Below are positions 15,690 through 27,092 of a stretch of 43,627 nt of DNA, in pieces. The stretch is taken from positions 1 to 43,627 of the forward strand of contig JAJYTO010000005.1 of assembly GCA_021793015.1 (NCBI GenBank), in the 5' to 3' direction. Source of the stretch: Bacillota bacterium (GTDB lineage Bacteria > Bacillota > Bacilli > Alicyclobacillales > SLC66). Positions within the stretch are counted from its first letter, which is position 1. Every line of letters begins with the position of its first letter. The translations under genes were made by a program, and so were the position numbers. The notes below the pieces were generated by a model that did not search any database, had not been told where the DNA came from, and was given only the letters and a program-made list of their open reading frames with translations.

Positions 15690-16925
15690 ATGTTGGTTCA
15701 GTTCTCGGTCAAAAATTTTCTGTCCTTTAAGGAACTCGCAACGTTAAGTTTGGTGCCTTCCAACCTCCAGGACTCAGAGACGGCGGTGGTGACCACCGCG
15801 AATCTGCGTCTGCTCAAGACGGCTGCCGTCTACGGAGCAAACGCGAGCGGAAAGAGCAATCTGTTGAAGGCGCTTGCCTGGATGACGCAGTGGATGCGGC
15901 AGTCCTCCAGGGAATCACAGGCGGGGGACCCAATCGACGTACAGTCCTACGCCCTCAGTTCCGGCTCGGTCGATCAGCCCAGTTTCTTCGAAATCGTCAT
16001 GCTGATCGACGAAGCGCGGTATCGGTATGGCTTCGAGGTGGATCGCGAGCGAGTGGTCAGCGAATGGCTGTACCACACGCCCAAGCAGCGGGAACGGAAG
16101 CTGTACGAACGCGATGGGCAGGACTTTTCGATGAGTGGCCAGTTTACCGAAGGTCATGGACTTGCCGAGCGGACGAGGCCGAATTCATTGTTTTTGTCCG
16201 TCGCCGCCCAATTTAACGGTGAAATCGCCGGGCGCATCATGGGTTGGGTTGGAACGGTGCGCGTGGTGGGAGCCGACCGGTTCGACCGGATCGTCTCGAT
16301 GAGGTTGCTGTCAGACGAGCGATACAGCTCCAGAATCGGCGAATTGATCAAATCGATTGACCTCGGGATTGAGCGCTTGTTCGTAGAGCAGGAATCTTTT
16401 CCGGGATCCGAAGGGGATCTCTCGGACCCTCCGGCGCCTTCGCGTCTGGTCCGCACGCTTTCTGTGGTACGGACGGCTCATGTCGTCTATGACGAAGAGG
16501 GCAGAGCCGTCGGCGAAGAGATATTTGACCTGAATCGTGCGGAGTCCGCCGGCACTCGCAAGGTCTTCGAACTCACGGGTCCAATGCTGCTGACACTGTC
16601 CAGCGGCGGAATCCTGTTGGTCGATGAGCTGGACTCCCGGCTTCATCCGCTTCTGGTACGCTACCTGATCGGGTTATTTCATGGAGATGACAATCGGCGC
16701 GCACAACTGATTTTCAGCACGCATTCCTCCGAGGTTCTGGAGGAACCGGATGTTAGACGGGACGAGATTTGGCTGGTGGAGAAAGACCGCTATGGCGCTT
16801 CGAGTCTCTTCTCAGTCGCCGAGTTCAAGCCGCGCAAGAACGCGTCCCTGAGGAAGGACTATCTCTTCGGCCGCTTTGGGGCTGTTCCTGTACTCAGGCC
16901 GTTTGAGGATGGGTCGGGCCAATGA
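15690..16925 (+). CDS. rloA: RloA/AbiLi-like ATPase
   Basis: The 411-residue ATPase starts LVQFSVKNFLSFKELATLSL, the typical AAA_15/RloA N-terminus. Walker A GANASGKS is at about 49-56. The C-terminal GPMLLTLSSGGILLVDELD-SRLHPLL block carries Walker B, and LIFSTHSSEVLE carries the switch histidine. GGAGG precedes the ATG. It shares an ATGA overlap (16922-16925) with the rloB-type gene, forming a two-gene operon. RloA/RloB were named as restriction-linked ORFs and the AbiL abortive-infection system has the same pair; an anti-phage role is therefore likely. Confidence 0.88.
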   Translation: MLVQFSVKNFLSFKELATLSLVPSNLQDSETAVVTTANLRLLKTAAVYGANASGKSNLLKALAWMTQWMRQSSRESQAGDPIDVQSYALSSGSVDQPSFFEIVMLIDEARYRYGFEVDRERVVSEWLYHTPKQRERKLYERDGQDFSMSGQFTEGHGLAERTRPNSLFLSVAAQFNGEIAGRIMGWVGTVRVVGADRFDRIVSMRLLSDERYSSRIGELIKSIDLGIERLFVEQESFPGSEGDLSDPPAPSRLVRTLSVVRTAHVVYDEEGRAVGEEIFDLNRAESAGTRKVFELTGPMLLTLSSGGILLVDELDSRLHPLLVRYLIGLFHGDDNRRAQLIFSTHSSEVLEEPDVRRDEIWLVEKDRYGASSLFSVAEFKPRKNASLRKDYLFGRFGAVPVLRPFEDGSGQ

Positions 16926-17521
16926 AACAACCCCGCCAGCATGCGCAATATCTAACGCGGAAGGTAGCCCTACGCGAACCGAAGGAACGTTTTCTTATCG
17001 TTTGCGAAGGCGCAAAAACGGAGCCCAATTACTTCCGGTCGTTTCGAGTCACCTCCGCGGATATACAAATCTTCGGGGCAGGGATGAGCACCCTGTCTCT
17101 TGTTCAATATTGCATGAAGCGTCGGAGTGAGTCGTCCGAGCCGTATGACCAAGTGTGGTGTGTATTTGACAGAGATTCCAATCCTCCGGATGGCTTCAAC
17201 GCCGCAATTAGAAAAGCGAAGTCCGAAGGAATCAACGTGGCGTACTCAAATGAAGCATTTGAACTTTGGTTTCTTTTGCACTTTGATTACTGCGATTCTG
17301 CACTGTGCCGACAGGACTACATCCGCAACCTATCAGCGTATTTGGGATATCCATATGACAAACGCGCTCCAATGTACGATATCCTGCGCAGTCAACAGAC
17401 CGTGGCCATCGAACATGCGAAGAGGCTTCTGGACCTACACGCCAGCACAAGCCCTGCACAGGCGAACCCCTCGACGACCGTCCATCTCCTCGTTATGCAA
17501 CTCCAACGTTTTATGAATTAA
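16922..17521 (+). CDS. rloB: RloB family protein (AbiLii-like effector)
   Basis: The 199-residue protein has the RloB Toprim-like layout: ERFLIVCEGAKTEPNYFRSF with the conserved glutamate near residue 29, then DQVWCVFDRDSNP with acidic metal ligands, then SNEAFELWFLLHFDY. The ATG lies in an ATGA overlap with the ATPase stop. The family is the presumed nuclease effector paired with RloA ATPases in RloAB/AbiL defence. A 28-nt piece of this gene is also found at 9959-9986, next to the other ATPase pair. Confidence 0.9.
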   Translation: MKQPRQHAQYLTRKVALREPKERFLIVCEGAKTEPNYFRSFRVTSADIQIFGAGMSTLSLVQYCMKRRSESSEPYDQVWCVFDRDSNPPDGFNAAIRKAKSEGINVAYSNEAFELWFLLHFDYCDSALCRQDYIRNLSAYLGYPYDKRAPMYDILRSQQTVAIEHAKRLLDLHASTSPAQANPSTTVHLLVMQLQRFMN

Positions 17522-17737
17522 GCGATGCCGACTGAAAAAGACCATGGAGCATGGTGCACGCAGTTTGACCGATCGCGATCGTCGTAGAGTGGGCGATTTA
17601 TACAGGTGTCCGATCAATTCGGATGACTATCGTGCGCACTACCGAACTATCTGATCGCGCGTGTACGAGTTTGTCGCGTGTATGCCGCCCACAGAACCCA
17701 CATCGTTACAGTGGAAGCCAGAGGAGACTCGACCAAT
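17522..17737. other. Intergenic stretch before the repeat block
   Basis: No gene, tRNA or terminator is recognisable. The stretch is rich in GATCGCGATC-type dyads but has no repeat long enough to call. The duplicated block begins at about 17738. Confidence 0.4.
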
Positions 17738-19558
<1,821 letters not shown>

Positions 19559-19665
19559 ACAGGTAAAGTGGCCCCACGATCCGGTCAGCCTATTGGTCGG
19601 CGTTCACTTTGGCGGCATGGACACACGGCCGGATTGGATGGGACGGGAAACGGGGGCGACCAGGG

Positions 19666-21105
19666 ATGGCAAACGCACAGGCACACGCACAGCAGCATAG
19701 CGCGTATCTGGCGCAGATTGTGACATATAACAGCGCAGCGTGCATCACCGCCTGCGTGGCCTCCCTGCTGCAACAGGAGCTGCCGCCCACCCGGATCGTG
19801 ATCCTCGATAACGCGTCGCAGGACGGCACGGCCGATGTCCTGCGCCAGCAGGTCGCGCAACTCGTCGCCGCGCATCCCGCGTCCGTCGACCTCAGCATTC
19901 ATATCAATAAGACCAACGTCGGCTACGCAGCAGGACACAATCACTGCCTGAGCGGAGCGCTCGGGACGAGTGGCGCGCCCAAGATAGTGGCGACGCCAGA
20001 GGCGGTTGAGATCCGCGAGACCCACGGAGCATCCCAAGCTGCCCAAGCGCCCGAACCGCCTCTGTCGCCCCATGCACCGCTCATCCCACCCTTGGCACCC
20101 TCAAAATCGTCTGCGCCCCTAGCACCCACCCTCCCCCACACATGCGTTTACGTGCTCACGGTCAACCCGGATGTCGTGTTGGCGCCAGACTATGCGCAAA
20201 AGGTCATCGCTCGCGCGCAAGCAGCCGACTCGCATGGGATCCGCGTGGGCGGAGTCAGCGGAAAACTATTGAGAGCCGGATCGGCGGATGAACAAAAAAC
20301 TGGATCGCAAGCTGAATCAAGGACCAGATCAGGAGCAGGATCGACACCCGACCCCCAATCGTCGCGCCACCCAGTCGAGTCCCCTGTTCCCGCCACGATT
20401 GACAGCGCGGGTCTGCGCATGGGGCCTTTCCTCCATGCCCGCGACCGCGGCGCCGGACGCGAGGATGAAGGGCAATTTGAAACGCCGCAGCCAGTTTGGG
20501 GAGTATGCGGCGCCGCCGCCCTGTACAATATGTCCATGCTGCGCGAACTCGCGGAACATGGCCCCATCTTCGACGACACATTTTTCATTTATAAGGAGGA
20601 CGTGGACCTGTGCTGGCGCGCTCGCCTTCTGGGCTGGTCATTCCACTATGAGCCGTCGGCCGTCGCCCATCACGACCGCGGCTGGAAGCGACACCACACG
20701 CCGTCCACGGCGGCGGCTGCGCATTCCTTTGCCAATCAGATCGCCATCGTCACCAAATATCTCGATCCCCGACGGCCTTTCTTCTGGGCATGCCTGTTCG
20801 TGGAGTCAGCGCGCTTTGTCCTGCTAACCGTCCGCGACCCTGACGCGGCAAGCCTGGCGGTGCGCCACATTCGCGAAAATCAGCGTTGGAACCGGAGCCA
20901 GCGCCTCGTCTGGCTGGATGCACGCGCCCCAATAGGTACTGCCAGTACACCGAACACTCCGAACACTGCGCACGCAACGAGTGCACCAGACGAAACGCAG
21001 GCCACGAGTGAAATAGGCGCAGCGGACGCCACGAGTGCAGCGAATCCACCCGGCGCGCGCGACGAAGGGCGCCAGACCCCAGGAGGCGCGCCGTGGAACA
21101 TGTGA
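19666..21105 (+). CDS. GT2 glycosyltransferase with low-complexity insertions
   Basis: A protein of about 479 residues with a split GT2 fold. The nucleotide-binding start reads LAQIVTYNSAACITACVASL ... ILDNASQDGTADVL, and NVGYAAGHNHCLSG, VLTVNPDVVL (DXD region) and the acceptor-side FDDTFFIYKEDVDLCWRARL follow. Three inserts rich in Ala/Pro/Ser/Thr/Glu interrupt or extend it: about residues 105-150, 210-260 and the last 60. The ATG at 19666 fits the domain start; a TTG at 19609 would add 19 residues. It probably adds rhamnose or another deoxyhexose to a lipid-linked glycan. It is very GC-rich and overlaps the next GT2 gene by 13 nt. Confidence 0.85.
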   Translation: MANAQAHAQQHSAYLAQIVTYNSAACITACVASLLQQELPPTRIVILDNASQDGTADVLRQQVAQLVAAHPASVDLSIHINKTNVGYAAGHNHCLSGALGTSGAPKIVATPEAVEIRETHGASQAAQAPEPPLSPHAPLIPPLAPSKSSAPLAPTLPHTCVYVLTVNPDVVLAPDYAQKVIARAQAADSHGIRVGGVSGKLLRAGSADEQKTGSQAESRTRSGAGSTPDPQSSRHPVESPVPATIDSAGLRMGPFLHARDRGAGREDEGQFETPQPVWGVCGAAALYNMSMLRELAEHGPIFDDTFFIYKEDVDLCWRARLLGWSFHYEPSAVAHHDRGWKRHHTPSTAAAAHSFANQIAIVTKYLDPRRPFFWACLFVESARFVLLTVRDPDAASLAVRHIRENQRWNRSQRLVWLDARAPIGTASTPNTPNTAHATSAPDETQATSEIGAADATSAANPPGARDEGRQTPGGAPWNM

Positions 21106-22076
21106 CCCCCGTGATCTCCGTCATCATCGTCACCTATAACTCCGCAGAGGTCCTGCCCGCGTGTTTCGAAGCCCTTGCGCAGTCCGACTGCGCCGGCGAC
21201 ATGGAACTCGTCTTCATCGACAACGCATCGACGGACGGGACCTGGGCCATGGTGCAGTCATACGTTCCAGACGAAACGCAGGAGAGGCCGACCGCCAGCG
21301 CACCATTTGCCCGCATCGTCGCCGAACAATTGCCAGCCAATCACGGGTACGCGTTTGCCAACAATCGCGGCCTGGCACGCGCGACCGGCGATTGCCTGTT
21401 GCTTCTGAACCCCGACACGGAAGTGGCAAGAGAGACCATCAGCGCCTGCGCGAGTCGACTGCGGCCAGCAAACAACGAAATCGGCGAAGTCGACGAAACC
21501 GGCGAGACCAGTGAAATCGGCGGTGGGATTGGAGTGGCCGGATGCCGTCTATTGCTCCCCGACGGGCGCCTGGACCGGGCATGTCGCCGTTCGTTCCCCA
21601 CCCTGTGGAACAGCTTTGCGCGCCTATCCGGCCTGTCCCTGCTGTTTGCGCGGTCTCGGCTATTTGCCGGTTACAATCTCACCTATCTTCCTGACAACGC
21701 CAACTATGCGGTGGACTGCGTGTCCGGCGCATTCCTGATGGTCAGCCGGGCAGTCTACGAACGCGTCGGCGGGCTGGACAAGGATTATTTCATGTATGGC
21801 AAGGATATCGACTGGTGTTACCGCATCCGGGCGGCCGGGTATCAGGTGTGGTACGAAGGCGACGTGGTCACCGTGCACCATAAAGGCGGGAACGGAGGGA
21901 AACGATCGGCTCATTCCCTGTACCATTTTTACAATACGATGCTGATCTACTATCGCAAGCATCATGCCGCACGTTACCCGACCTGGCTTACTGCGCTTCT
22001 CTCTATAGCGCTGAAATGCCTCTATGCATGCCACCTGACATTTGCCCGCATCCGTGGGCGGCTTAAGGCCCCTTGA
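21093..22076 (+). CDS. GT2 rhamnosyltransferase-like glycosyltransferase
   Basis: The 327-residue GT2 enzyme has VISVIIVTYNSAEVLPACF at the start, FIDNASTDGTW, a LLLLNPDTE DXD-type motif, and the acceptor-domain stretch YFMYGKDIDWCYRIRAAGY followed by VVTVHHKGG. Such proteins transfer rhamnose-type sugars. The GTG at 21093 has AGGAGG at 6-nt spacing. Around residues 130-145 there is a short repeat-derived acidic insert (NEIGEVDETGETSEIGGG) encoded by degenerate 9-12-bp repeats. An internally deleted duplicate lies at 26101-26525. It is the last gene of the left glycan block. Confidence 0.88.
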   Translation: MEHVTPVISVIIVTYNSAEVLPACFEALAQSDCAGDMELVFIDNASTDGTWAMVQSYVPDETQERPTASAPFARIVAEQLPANHGYAFANNRGLARATGDCLLLLNPDTEVARETISACASRLRPANNEIGEVDETGETSEIGGGIGVAGCRLLLPDGRLDRACRRSFPTLWNSFARLSGLSLLFARSRLFAGYNLTYLPDNANYAVDCVSGAFLMVSRAVYERVGGLDKDYFMYGKDIDWCYRIRAAGYQVWYEGDVVTVHHKGGNGGKRSAHSLYHFYNTMLIYYRKHHAARYPTWLTALLSIALKCLYACHLTFARIRGRLKAP

Positions 22077-22168
22077 CTAAATCACGGCTGTTGCATTTTA
22101 TAATCAGACCGAGATATTGTGAAACGATCAGGTCCGGCGCCTCCTGCATGGGCGCACTCACTCTGTGG

Positions 22169-22825
22169 TTACCGAAGATCCATCCAAAAATGCCGGAGTA
22201 TAAGTTGCCGTCCACTGATCCAACTTCGGTCAAGAGTATGATTCATCTCGTTCACACTGTTTTCCGACCGCAACGGACGCGATAGGGCGGGTAACCCACA
22301 TTCAAAGAGGATATCATTTACTTCTTTCCAAATATCATCAGGTTCCCGATTTTGTATGTATCCGATCATCGCGGCCGACCCCGCCAAACGTCCATAGGAG
22401 TATTCCTTTGCGACGAATCGAACAATTCCCTGGTGGACATATGCTTCTGTCAGCGATCTTTTGGATAACGGTTCACCCAAGCGCTTACATTCGATAACGT
22501 ACGTCTTTTGATGGTCTCTGGAATTCTCGGCCTGGTCATCGACCCATACAATTTGAAGATCTGGTCTCTTGCGCTCCCATGTATCCGGTTTTTCATCCTC
22601 TGGGTCGGGTTGGTTAGGAGCATCGAATAGTATAGAAAACGGATAGTTACTCTCAAAAAATGCCTTTCTTAGACCTTGGTACATCACACGGTTGAGAGAC
22701 GGCTCTTCGAGATTTGACTTATTGTCGATTTCCCTCAAAGCATGCAATGAAAGTCGAATTGCTGAATGAATCTTCTGTTCAAATTCGTTCCAGACGTCCA
22801 GTTTCGAAAATCGAATTGGATTCAT
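22169..22825 (-). CDS. PD-(D/E)XK-like nuclease candidate, R-M partner
   Basis: A 218-residue protein with a candidate PD-(D/E)XK core: RPDLQIVWVDD, then after a short loop TYVIECKRLGE. This gives the Asp and the Glu-x-Lys of the restriction-endonuclease fold. The preceding Glu-containing helix (SLNRVMYQGLRKAFF) and following helix fit as well. The ATG at 22825 abuts the methyltransferase stop (TAA immediately before ATG) with AAGGCGGG in front, so both are one transcript. I do not recognise a named enzyme. An associated restriction nuclease is the simplest reading. Confidence 0.6.
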   Translation of the reverse strand: MNPIRFSKLDVWNEFEQKIHSAIRLSLHALREIDNKSNLEEPSLNRVMYQGLRKAFFESNYPFSILFDAPNQPDPEDEKPDTWERKRPDLQIVWVDDQAENSRDHQKTYVIECKRLGEPLSKRSLTEAYVHQGIVRFVAKEYSYGRLAGSAAMIGYIQNREPDDIWKEVNDILFECGLPALSRPLRSENSVNEMNHTLDRSWISGRQLILRHFWMDLR

Positions 22826-25800
22826 TTATTGGCCCGCCTTATTCTGTTGCGCGTGGATCAATTGCAGCACAGTAGCCTGCGCGTCCTCACGAGCCACGCT
22901 CTTTGTCCATAGTCTCTTTTCATTCCGTTTGACTATGATGATGTCCGTATCCGTCATGACCCGAACCATTCCATCGACGAAAACATGATGACTATTGTAG
23001 GATGATCGCAATCCCTGTTCCAATCTAGCTAACACAAAACCCCATTCATCCTCCGGCGTCGGTGGAGATACATCGCTTTCGTCGTCATTTTGACCCTGTA
23101 TCGTAAAGATCACGGCAATGACGGATAACCCGTGACTCGCAGCGATGATGCGCCCCCTCAGTTGAAGGCGATGGGAAGCGAGTACAGGATGCCAGGCATC
23201 AACAAATGTTTGCAGATACAGTTCCATGAATCTGGATTTGAGATCTACCGGCTGCAGAACGGCACTCTGTTCTCGTTTGTACAGGAGGTCGAAACCATCC
23301 GTGCACATCTCCACGATCCGTTCCCTCTCCCGCTCCTGTAGTTCAAATAATTCAAACACGGCGTCATCCAACTCATGTTCCAAACGCGTCACTTCATAGT
23401 CCCATCCGTAAGCAGGAAAGTCGTCCAAATGTCTCAGACTATCGACAGCGTCGCCGATCCGTCTCATCAAGGCATCTTCTTTTGGAAAGCAAATTGGTAT
23501 ATTCAAAACTTCCGACAAACCCAATTCAAAGTGCCATATTCCCCAACTCGAAGACATCATAAAATAGTAATATGTGGCGAATGACGACCACATAATGCCT
23601 AAGACGACCTTTCTCTCGTCTTCCGTAAAATTATTCATCGTAATGCAGTTTAGTGATTTATTGAAACAAAACGGAGTATTCTCCATGCGCGCACGAACCC
23701 GGATCTTGTTCTCTTTCCGCCAAATCTGCTTTCGGATGAGCAGTCTCCATCCGACATACAACTCTATGTTGCTCACCGAATTCACGGTGACAGGAAGCGG
23801 TGACCAGTCTTTTCCCAGTGGGCCGTAGCTCTCAAAATTCTTGACAGGAAGGTATGCAAATTGTTCCAGCTCCGTGTTGGGCTTCTTTTTCCCTTCTGTG
23901 AAGCCCTGTCCGTACGTTTCTTTACGCTTTTTTGCTTCCGCCTCAAGTGAGGGAAAAGTGCGCAGATATTGAAGGATGGATCGGTCTTCATGTCCTCCCC
24001 AAAAATACACCTTCCATAGCGCATCGTCATCTTTCAGGTCTTGTTGTGTCACAAGGTGGACATCTGCTTTATTCATGAGAATAGATGGCCCCACTTGCGT
24101 GGCGATCGTTCTCTTGGCCGTCCAGTATTGAACAACTCCATCTGTCGATTCCTCGGCATTTGGCTCTCTCTTTTCAAACTCAAGGAAGACGAAAGGGGCG
24201 CTCGACATTCTGAAAAACACAGTCCGTGCATGTGAAAAGTTAACTACCTGTTGCAAACGTACGGACGCGAGGAATGTCCTGCGAAATAGACGGCTCTTTG
24301 GGTGCCGTTTAAAGAGAACACCCGCTGATACGAGCAAGCCCGCACACCCATTATTCCTGAGAAACTCCAGAGAGCGCCATGCGAATCCTTGCGACTGCTC
24401 CTGGTCGCCAACAGGCAAACCGTGTTTTTCAAGCCATACCCTCATCGTTTTGTTTGAAGAGGCGCCCCAAGGCGGATTGCCAACCACGATATCGAATTCT
24501 CCGTCGCCCCATCTGGCATCAACGCCACTTTGTTCCTGTATTGAAAAAGCATCCATATCGACCAGGACATCGAGATATTCTACGTCGGCCTTCATTTGAT
24601 TCCGCTTAACGATCAACACAGGCAGCTTTCGCTGTTCCAAAATATCCGGCGGATCCAGGAAACCAAGATATGCTAAATTCAGACTCAGCGCCGCAATGCG
24701 CAACGCATCGCCGTTTACGTCCATACCAGCTATCTGTCGCGCGATGATCCTTTTCAAAAATTTCTGATTCACCCGCGTTTCAGGATGGGAAGCAATATGA
24801 TAGCGTACGATTCGCTTAAAGGATTCCACGAGGAAAATCCCAGACCCACAAGCAGGGTCCAGTACGCGGGGGTCCTGGCGAAGGCGCTCGACAGTCAATG
24901 TATGGGACAATACAAAATCCACCAGCGACGCGGGCGTGTAGTGAGTGCTATTATCTTTGACCTGAACCCTACTGGTTTGAGCCGCATTTTCAGAGTGAAA
25001 GAACTCTTCATAGATGTTGCTGATCAGTTCAACGGGGATTACGTCAAACTTGTACGCCCACAGGAATAAACGCAATTGTTGACCGACGTCTCCGATCAAC
25101 AACTTTCGTAAGCACTGTAGGTGAACTTCCTTCACAATGTGGATCTCCAGCTCATCGTGCGGAAACATGTCACCATTAAAGTCGATCGATAATTGGTGGA
25201 ACAGGGCGTATGTGAACTCCTTTTCCTGTAGTGCTTTTAGAAATAATGACTCAGAAACCGAAGAGATCACATCCGATGGATCACGCCGATCCAAAATTGA
25301 TCCCCACGTGGAATTGTGATGCCTACTCACCAATGCCCTGTAGTACTCGGCCGTCAATATGCCCCGATCTTCGAGATGACGAATAAAAATGGAACGGGCA
25401 ATCAGGGTGTGCGCGTACCGAATGTTACGGCCTCCCAGACCGAGTTTCATGAGTTCGGATCGAACAGTCTTGAGGTCCTCCATGAATCGCCAGTCCGCTC
25501 GCCCGTCGGTGGCCTGAAACCGCTTCGATTTGAAGAACAGCCCAGACTCTATGTTCTCTCTTGTACAGAATTTCAACTGATCTTGTATATCCGCCACGGA
25601 ACGCACAATTTCAATCGGCTTTGGAGAATTCCAGGTTGCACCATGCACTTCTGGGGTTTCATAGAGGCTGTACACACAAAGTTCGGCTGGCAACTGGATG
25701 AACAGCAGAGACGGTTGGGATAAAGACCACGCGCGGCGAAAGAGTTCTTTGATGGTCTGCCCGCTGGGTTCATTCACTGTCGCAAACAGAATCACCGGAG

Positions 25801-25996
25801 CACCCTTCAAAAAAAAAGCTCTATCTATCCTCACAAAACGCATACCTTCAAATGCTTTTCCTACTCCTGAAAGCCATCCTCCTCTTGAAACCCATTTTTC
25901 TACCGACATGCCACCAGGTTTTGTTTGGATAGGCAACAAGTCACCATCAGCGTAATCTAAAATAGTGTACGATGCTTCCATTAATGTAGTCTTCAA
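22826..25996 (-). CDS. Large N6-adenine DNA methyltransferase (type II/IIG-like)
   Basis: A protein of about 1056 residues. An N-terminal region of about 330 residues without clear family match is followed by a gamma-type N6-adenine methyltransferase core: SAM motif VLDPACGSGIFLVESF (around 380) and catalytic NPPWG (around 510). A TaqI/Eco57I-like target-recognition region and a helical C-terminus come after. The frame opens with GTG at 26005, but the AGAAGG site is better placed for TTG at 25996. Composition is distinctly AT-richer than the flanking glycosyltransferases. The operon is inserted between two halves of a duplicated GT2 region, with the adjoining PD-(D/E)XK gene downstream. The likely role is host DNA methylation in a restriction system. 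Confidence 0.85.
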   Translation of the reverse strand: MKTTLMEASYTILDYADGDLLPIQTKPGGMSVEKWVSRGGWLSGVGKAFEGMRFVRIDRAFFLKGAPVILFATVNEPSGQTIKELFRRAWSLSQPSLLFIQLPAELCVYSLYETPEVHGATWNSPKPIEIVRSVADIQDQLKFCTRENIESGLFFKSKRFQATDGRADWRFMEDLKTVRSELMKLGLGGRNIRYAHTLIARSIFIRHLEDRGILTAEYYRALVSRHHNSTWGSILDRRDPSDVISSVSESLFLKALQEKEFTYALFHQLSIDFNGDMFPHDELEIHIVKEVHLQCLRKLLIGDVGQQLRLFLWAYKFDVIPVELISNIYEEFFHSENAAQTSRVQVKDNSTHYTPASLVDFVLSHTLTVERLRQDPRVLDPACGSGIFLVESFKRIVRYHIASHPETRVNQKFLKRIIARQIAGMDVNGDALRIAALSLNLAYLGFLDPPDILEQRKLPVLIVKRNQMKADVEYLDVLVDMDAFSIQEQSGVDARWGDGEFDIVVGNPPWGASSNKTMRVWLEKHGLPVGDQEQSQGFAWRSLEFLRNNGCAGLLVSAGVLFKRHPKSRLFRRTFLASVRLQQVVNFSHARTVFFRMSSAPFVFLEFEKREPNAEESTDGVVQYWTAKRTIATQVGPSILMNKADVHLVTQQDLKDDDALWKVYFWGGHEDRSILQYLRTFPSLEAEAKKRKETYGQGFTEGKKKPNTELEQFAYLPVKNFESYGPLGKDWSPLPVTVNSVSNIELYVGWRLLIRKQIWRKENKIRVRARMENTPFCFNKSLNCITMNNFTEDERKVVLGIMWSSFATYYYFMMSSSWGIWHFELGLSEVLNIPICFPKEDALMRRIGDAVDSLRHLDDFPAYGWDYEVTRLEHELDDAVFELFELQERERERIVEMCTDGFDLLYKREQSAVLQPVDLKSRFMELYLQTFVDAWHPVLASHRLQLRGRIIAASHGLSVIAVIFTIQGQNDDESDVSPPTPEDEWGFVLARLEQGLRSSYNSHHVFVDGMVRVMTDTDIIIVKRNEKRLWTKSVAREDAQATVLQLIHAQQNKAGQ

Positions 25997-26100
25997 GGTG
26001 CTCACCTTCTTCTCATCGCGACTCTGTTGCCCTTATCATATCATAAAATATGAACGTTTGTTCGTATGGGTGGTTAATTATTTAGCTGATTTGTCCGCAT

Positions 26101-26525
26101 CATCGCCGAACAACTGCCTGCCAATCGCGGATACGCGTTCGCCAACAATCCCGAATTATGCGGTGGACTGCGTGTCCGGCGCATTCCTGATGGTCAGCCG
26201 GGCAGTCTACGAACGCGTCGGCGGGCTGGACGAGGATTATTTCATGTATGGCGAGGATATCGACTGGTGTTACCGCATCCGGGCGGGTGGCTATCGGGTA
26301 TGGTACGAAGGCAGTTCGGTCACCGTGCACCATAAAGGCGGGAACGGAGGAAAACGGTCCGCTCACTCCCTGTACCATTTTTACAATACGATGCTGATCT
26401 ACTACCGCAAGCACCATGCCGCGCGTTACCCGACCTGGCTTACTGCGCTACTCTCATTGGTGATGAAATGCCTCTATGCTTGCCATCTGACGGTTGCCCG
26501 CATCCGTGGGCGCTTAAAGCCCTGA
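26101..26525 (+). pseudogene. Internally deleted copy of the GT2 gene
   Basis: The segment joins two parts of the 21093-22076 gene. 26101-26150 corresponds to about 21310-21365 (IIAEQLPANRGYAFANN on the appropriate frame), and 26155-26525 corresponds to about 21700-22076. Some 340 bp are missing at a GCCAACwAT microhomology present at both ends in the full copy. The remaining frame contains YFMYGEDIDWCYRIRAGGYR but has no GT2 N-terminus, so no active enzyme is expected. Confidence 0.9.
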
Positions 26526-26555
26526 AGCCCTGATTGGCCCACGGCATTCGCACCA

Positions 26556-27092
26556 CTACAAAGTCCGATACCACGCCACAGTAGCACGAAGCCCCTCCGC
26601 GAACGAATGCTTCGGCGACCACCCCAGCTCTGCGCGGATCTTCGCAGCGTCTATCGCATAGCAGCGATCGTGGCCAAGCCGATCCTGCACATACGTGATC
26701 AGCGATTCGGGTTTGTCCAATATCTCCAATATCAAGCGCGTGATGTCGATGTTTCTCCACTCGTTGTTTCCGCCCACATTGTACACTTCGCCGACACGCC
26801 CCGCGTACAGAACTGCGTCCACTGCCCGGCAGTGATCCTCGACATGCAGCCAGTCGCGCACATTTTCCCCGTCGCCGTAGACAGGGAGCGGCGCACCGTC
26901 GCCCCATCGCCGATATCCCCCTGTACGAAACGGTGCCTCGGGTGTTCCATCACATCTTTGAGATTGTCGAGGCTGCCCGCATACGTCAATTTGTCCAGAT
27001 TCACGATCTCGAGTTCCGGATGCGCGCCGAGCATATGCCGCACGAAGTTGCACCCGATAAACCCCGCTCCGCCCGTGATCTCCGTCGTCATC
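26556..27092 (-). pseudogene. rfbB: dTDP-glucose 4,6-dehydratase, internally deleted
   Basis: From an ATG at 27092 the minus strand reads [16 protein letters not shown] ... [18 protein letters not shown], the NAD-binding N-terminus of RfbB. The sequence then jumps to [20 protein letters not shown] ... [17 protein letters not shown] in a different frame, the C-terminal third. The middle with the YxxxK catalytic pair is gone, so it is inactive. The first codons appear to derive from the reverse complement of a GT2 start (VISVVIVT on the plus strand at about 27075-27102), indicating a recombined junction. Confidence 0.85.

Noticed and set aside
17522-17737. Possible attachment site or tRNA
   Set aside because: No tRNA cloverleaf, integrase gene or matching att repeat was found.
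19585-20827. Additional frames inside the first GT2 gene
   Set aside because: High GC content opens all frames; only the frame with GT2 motifs is supported.
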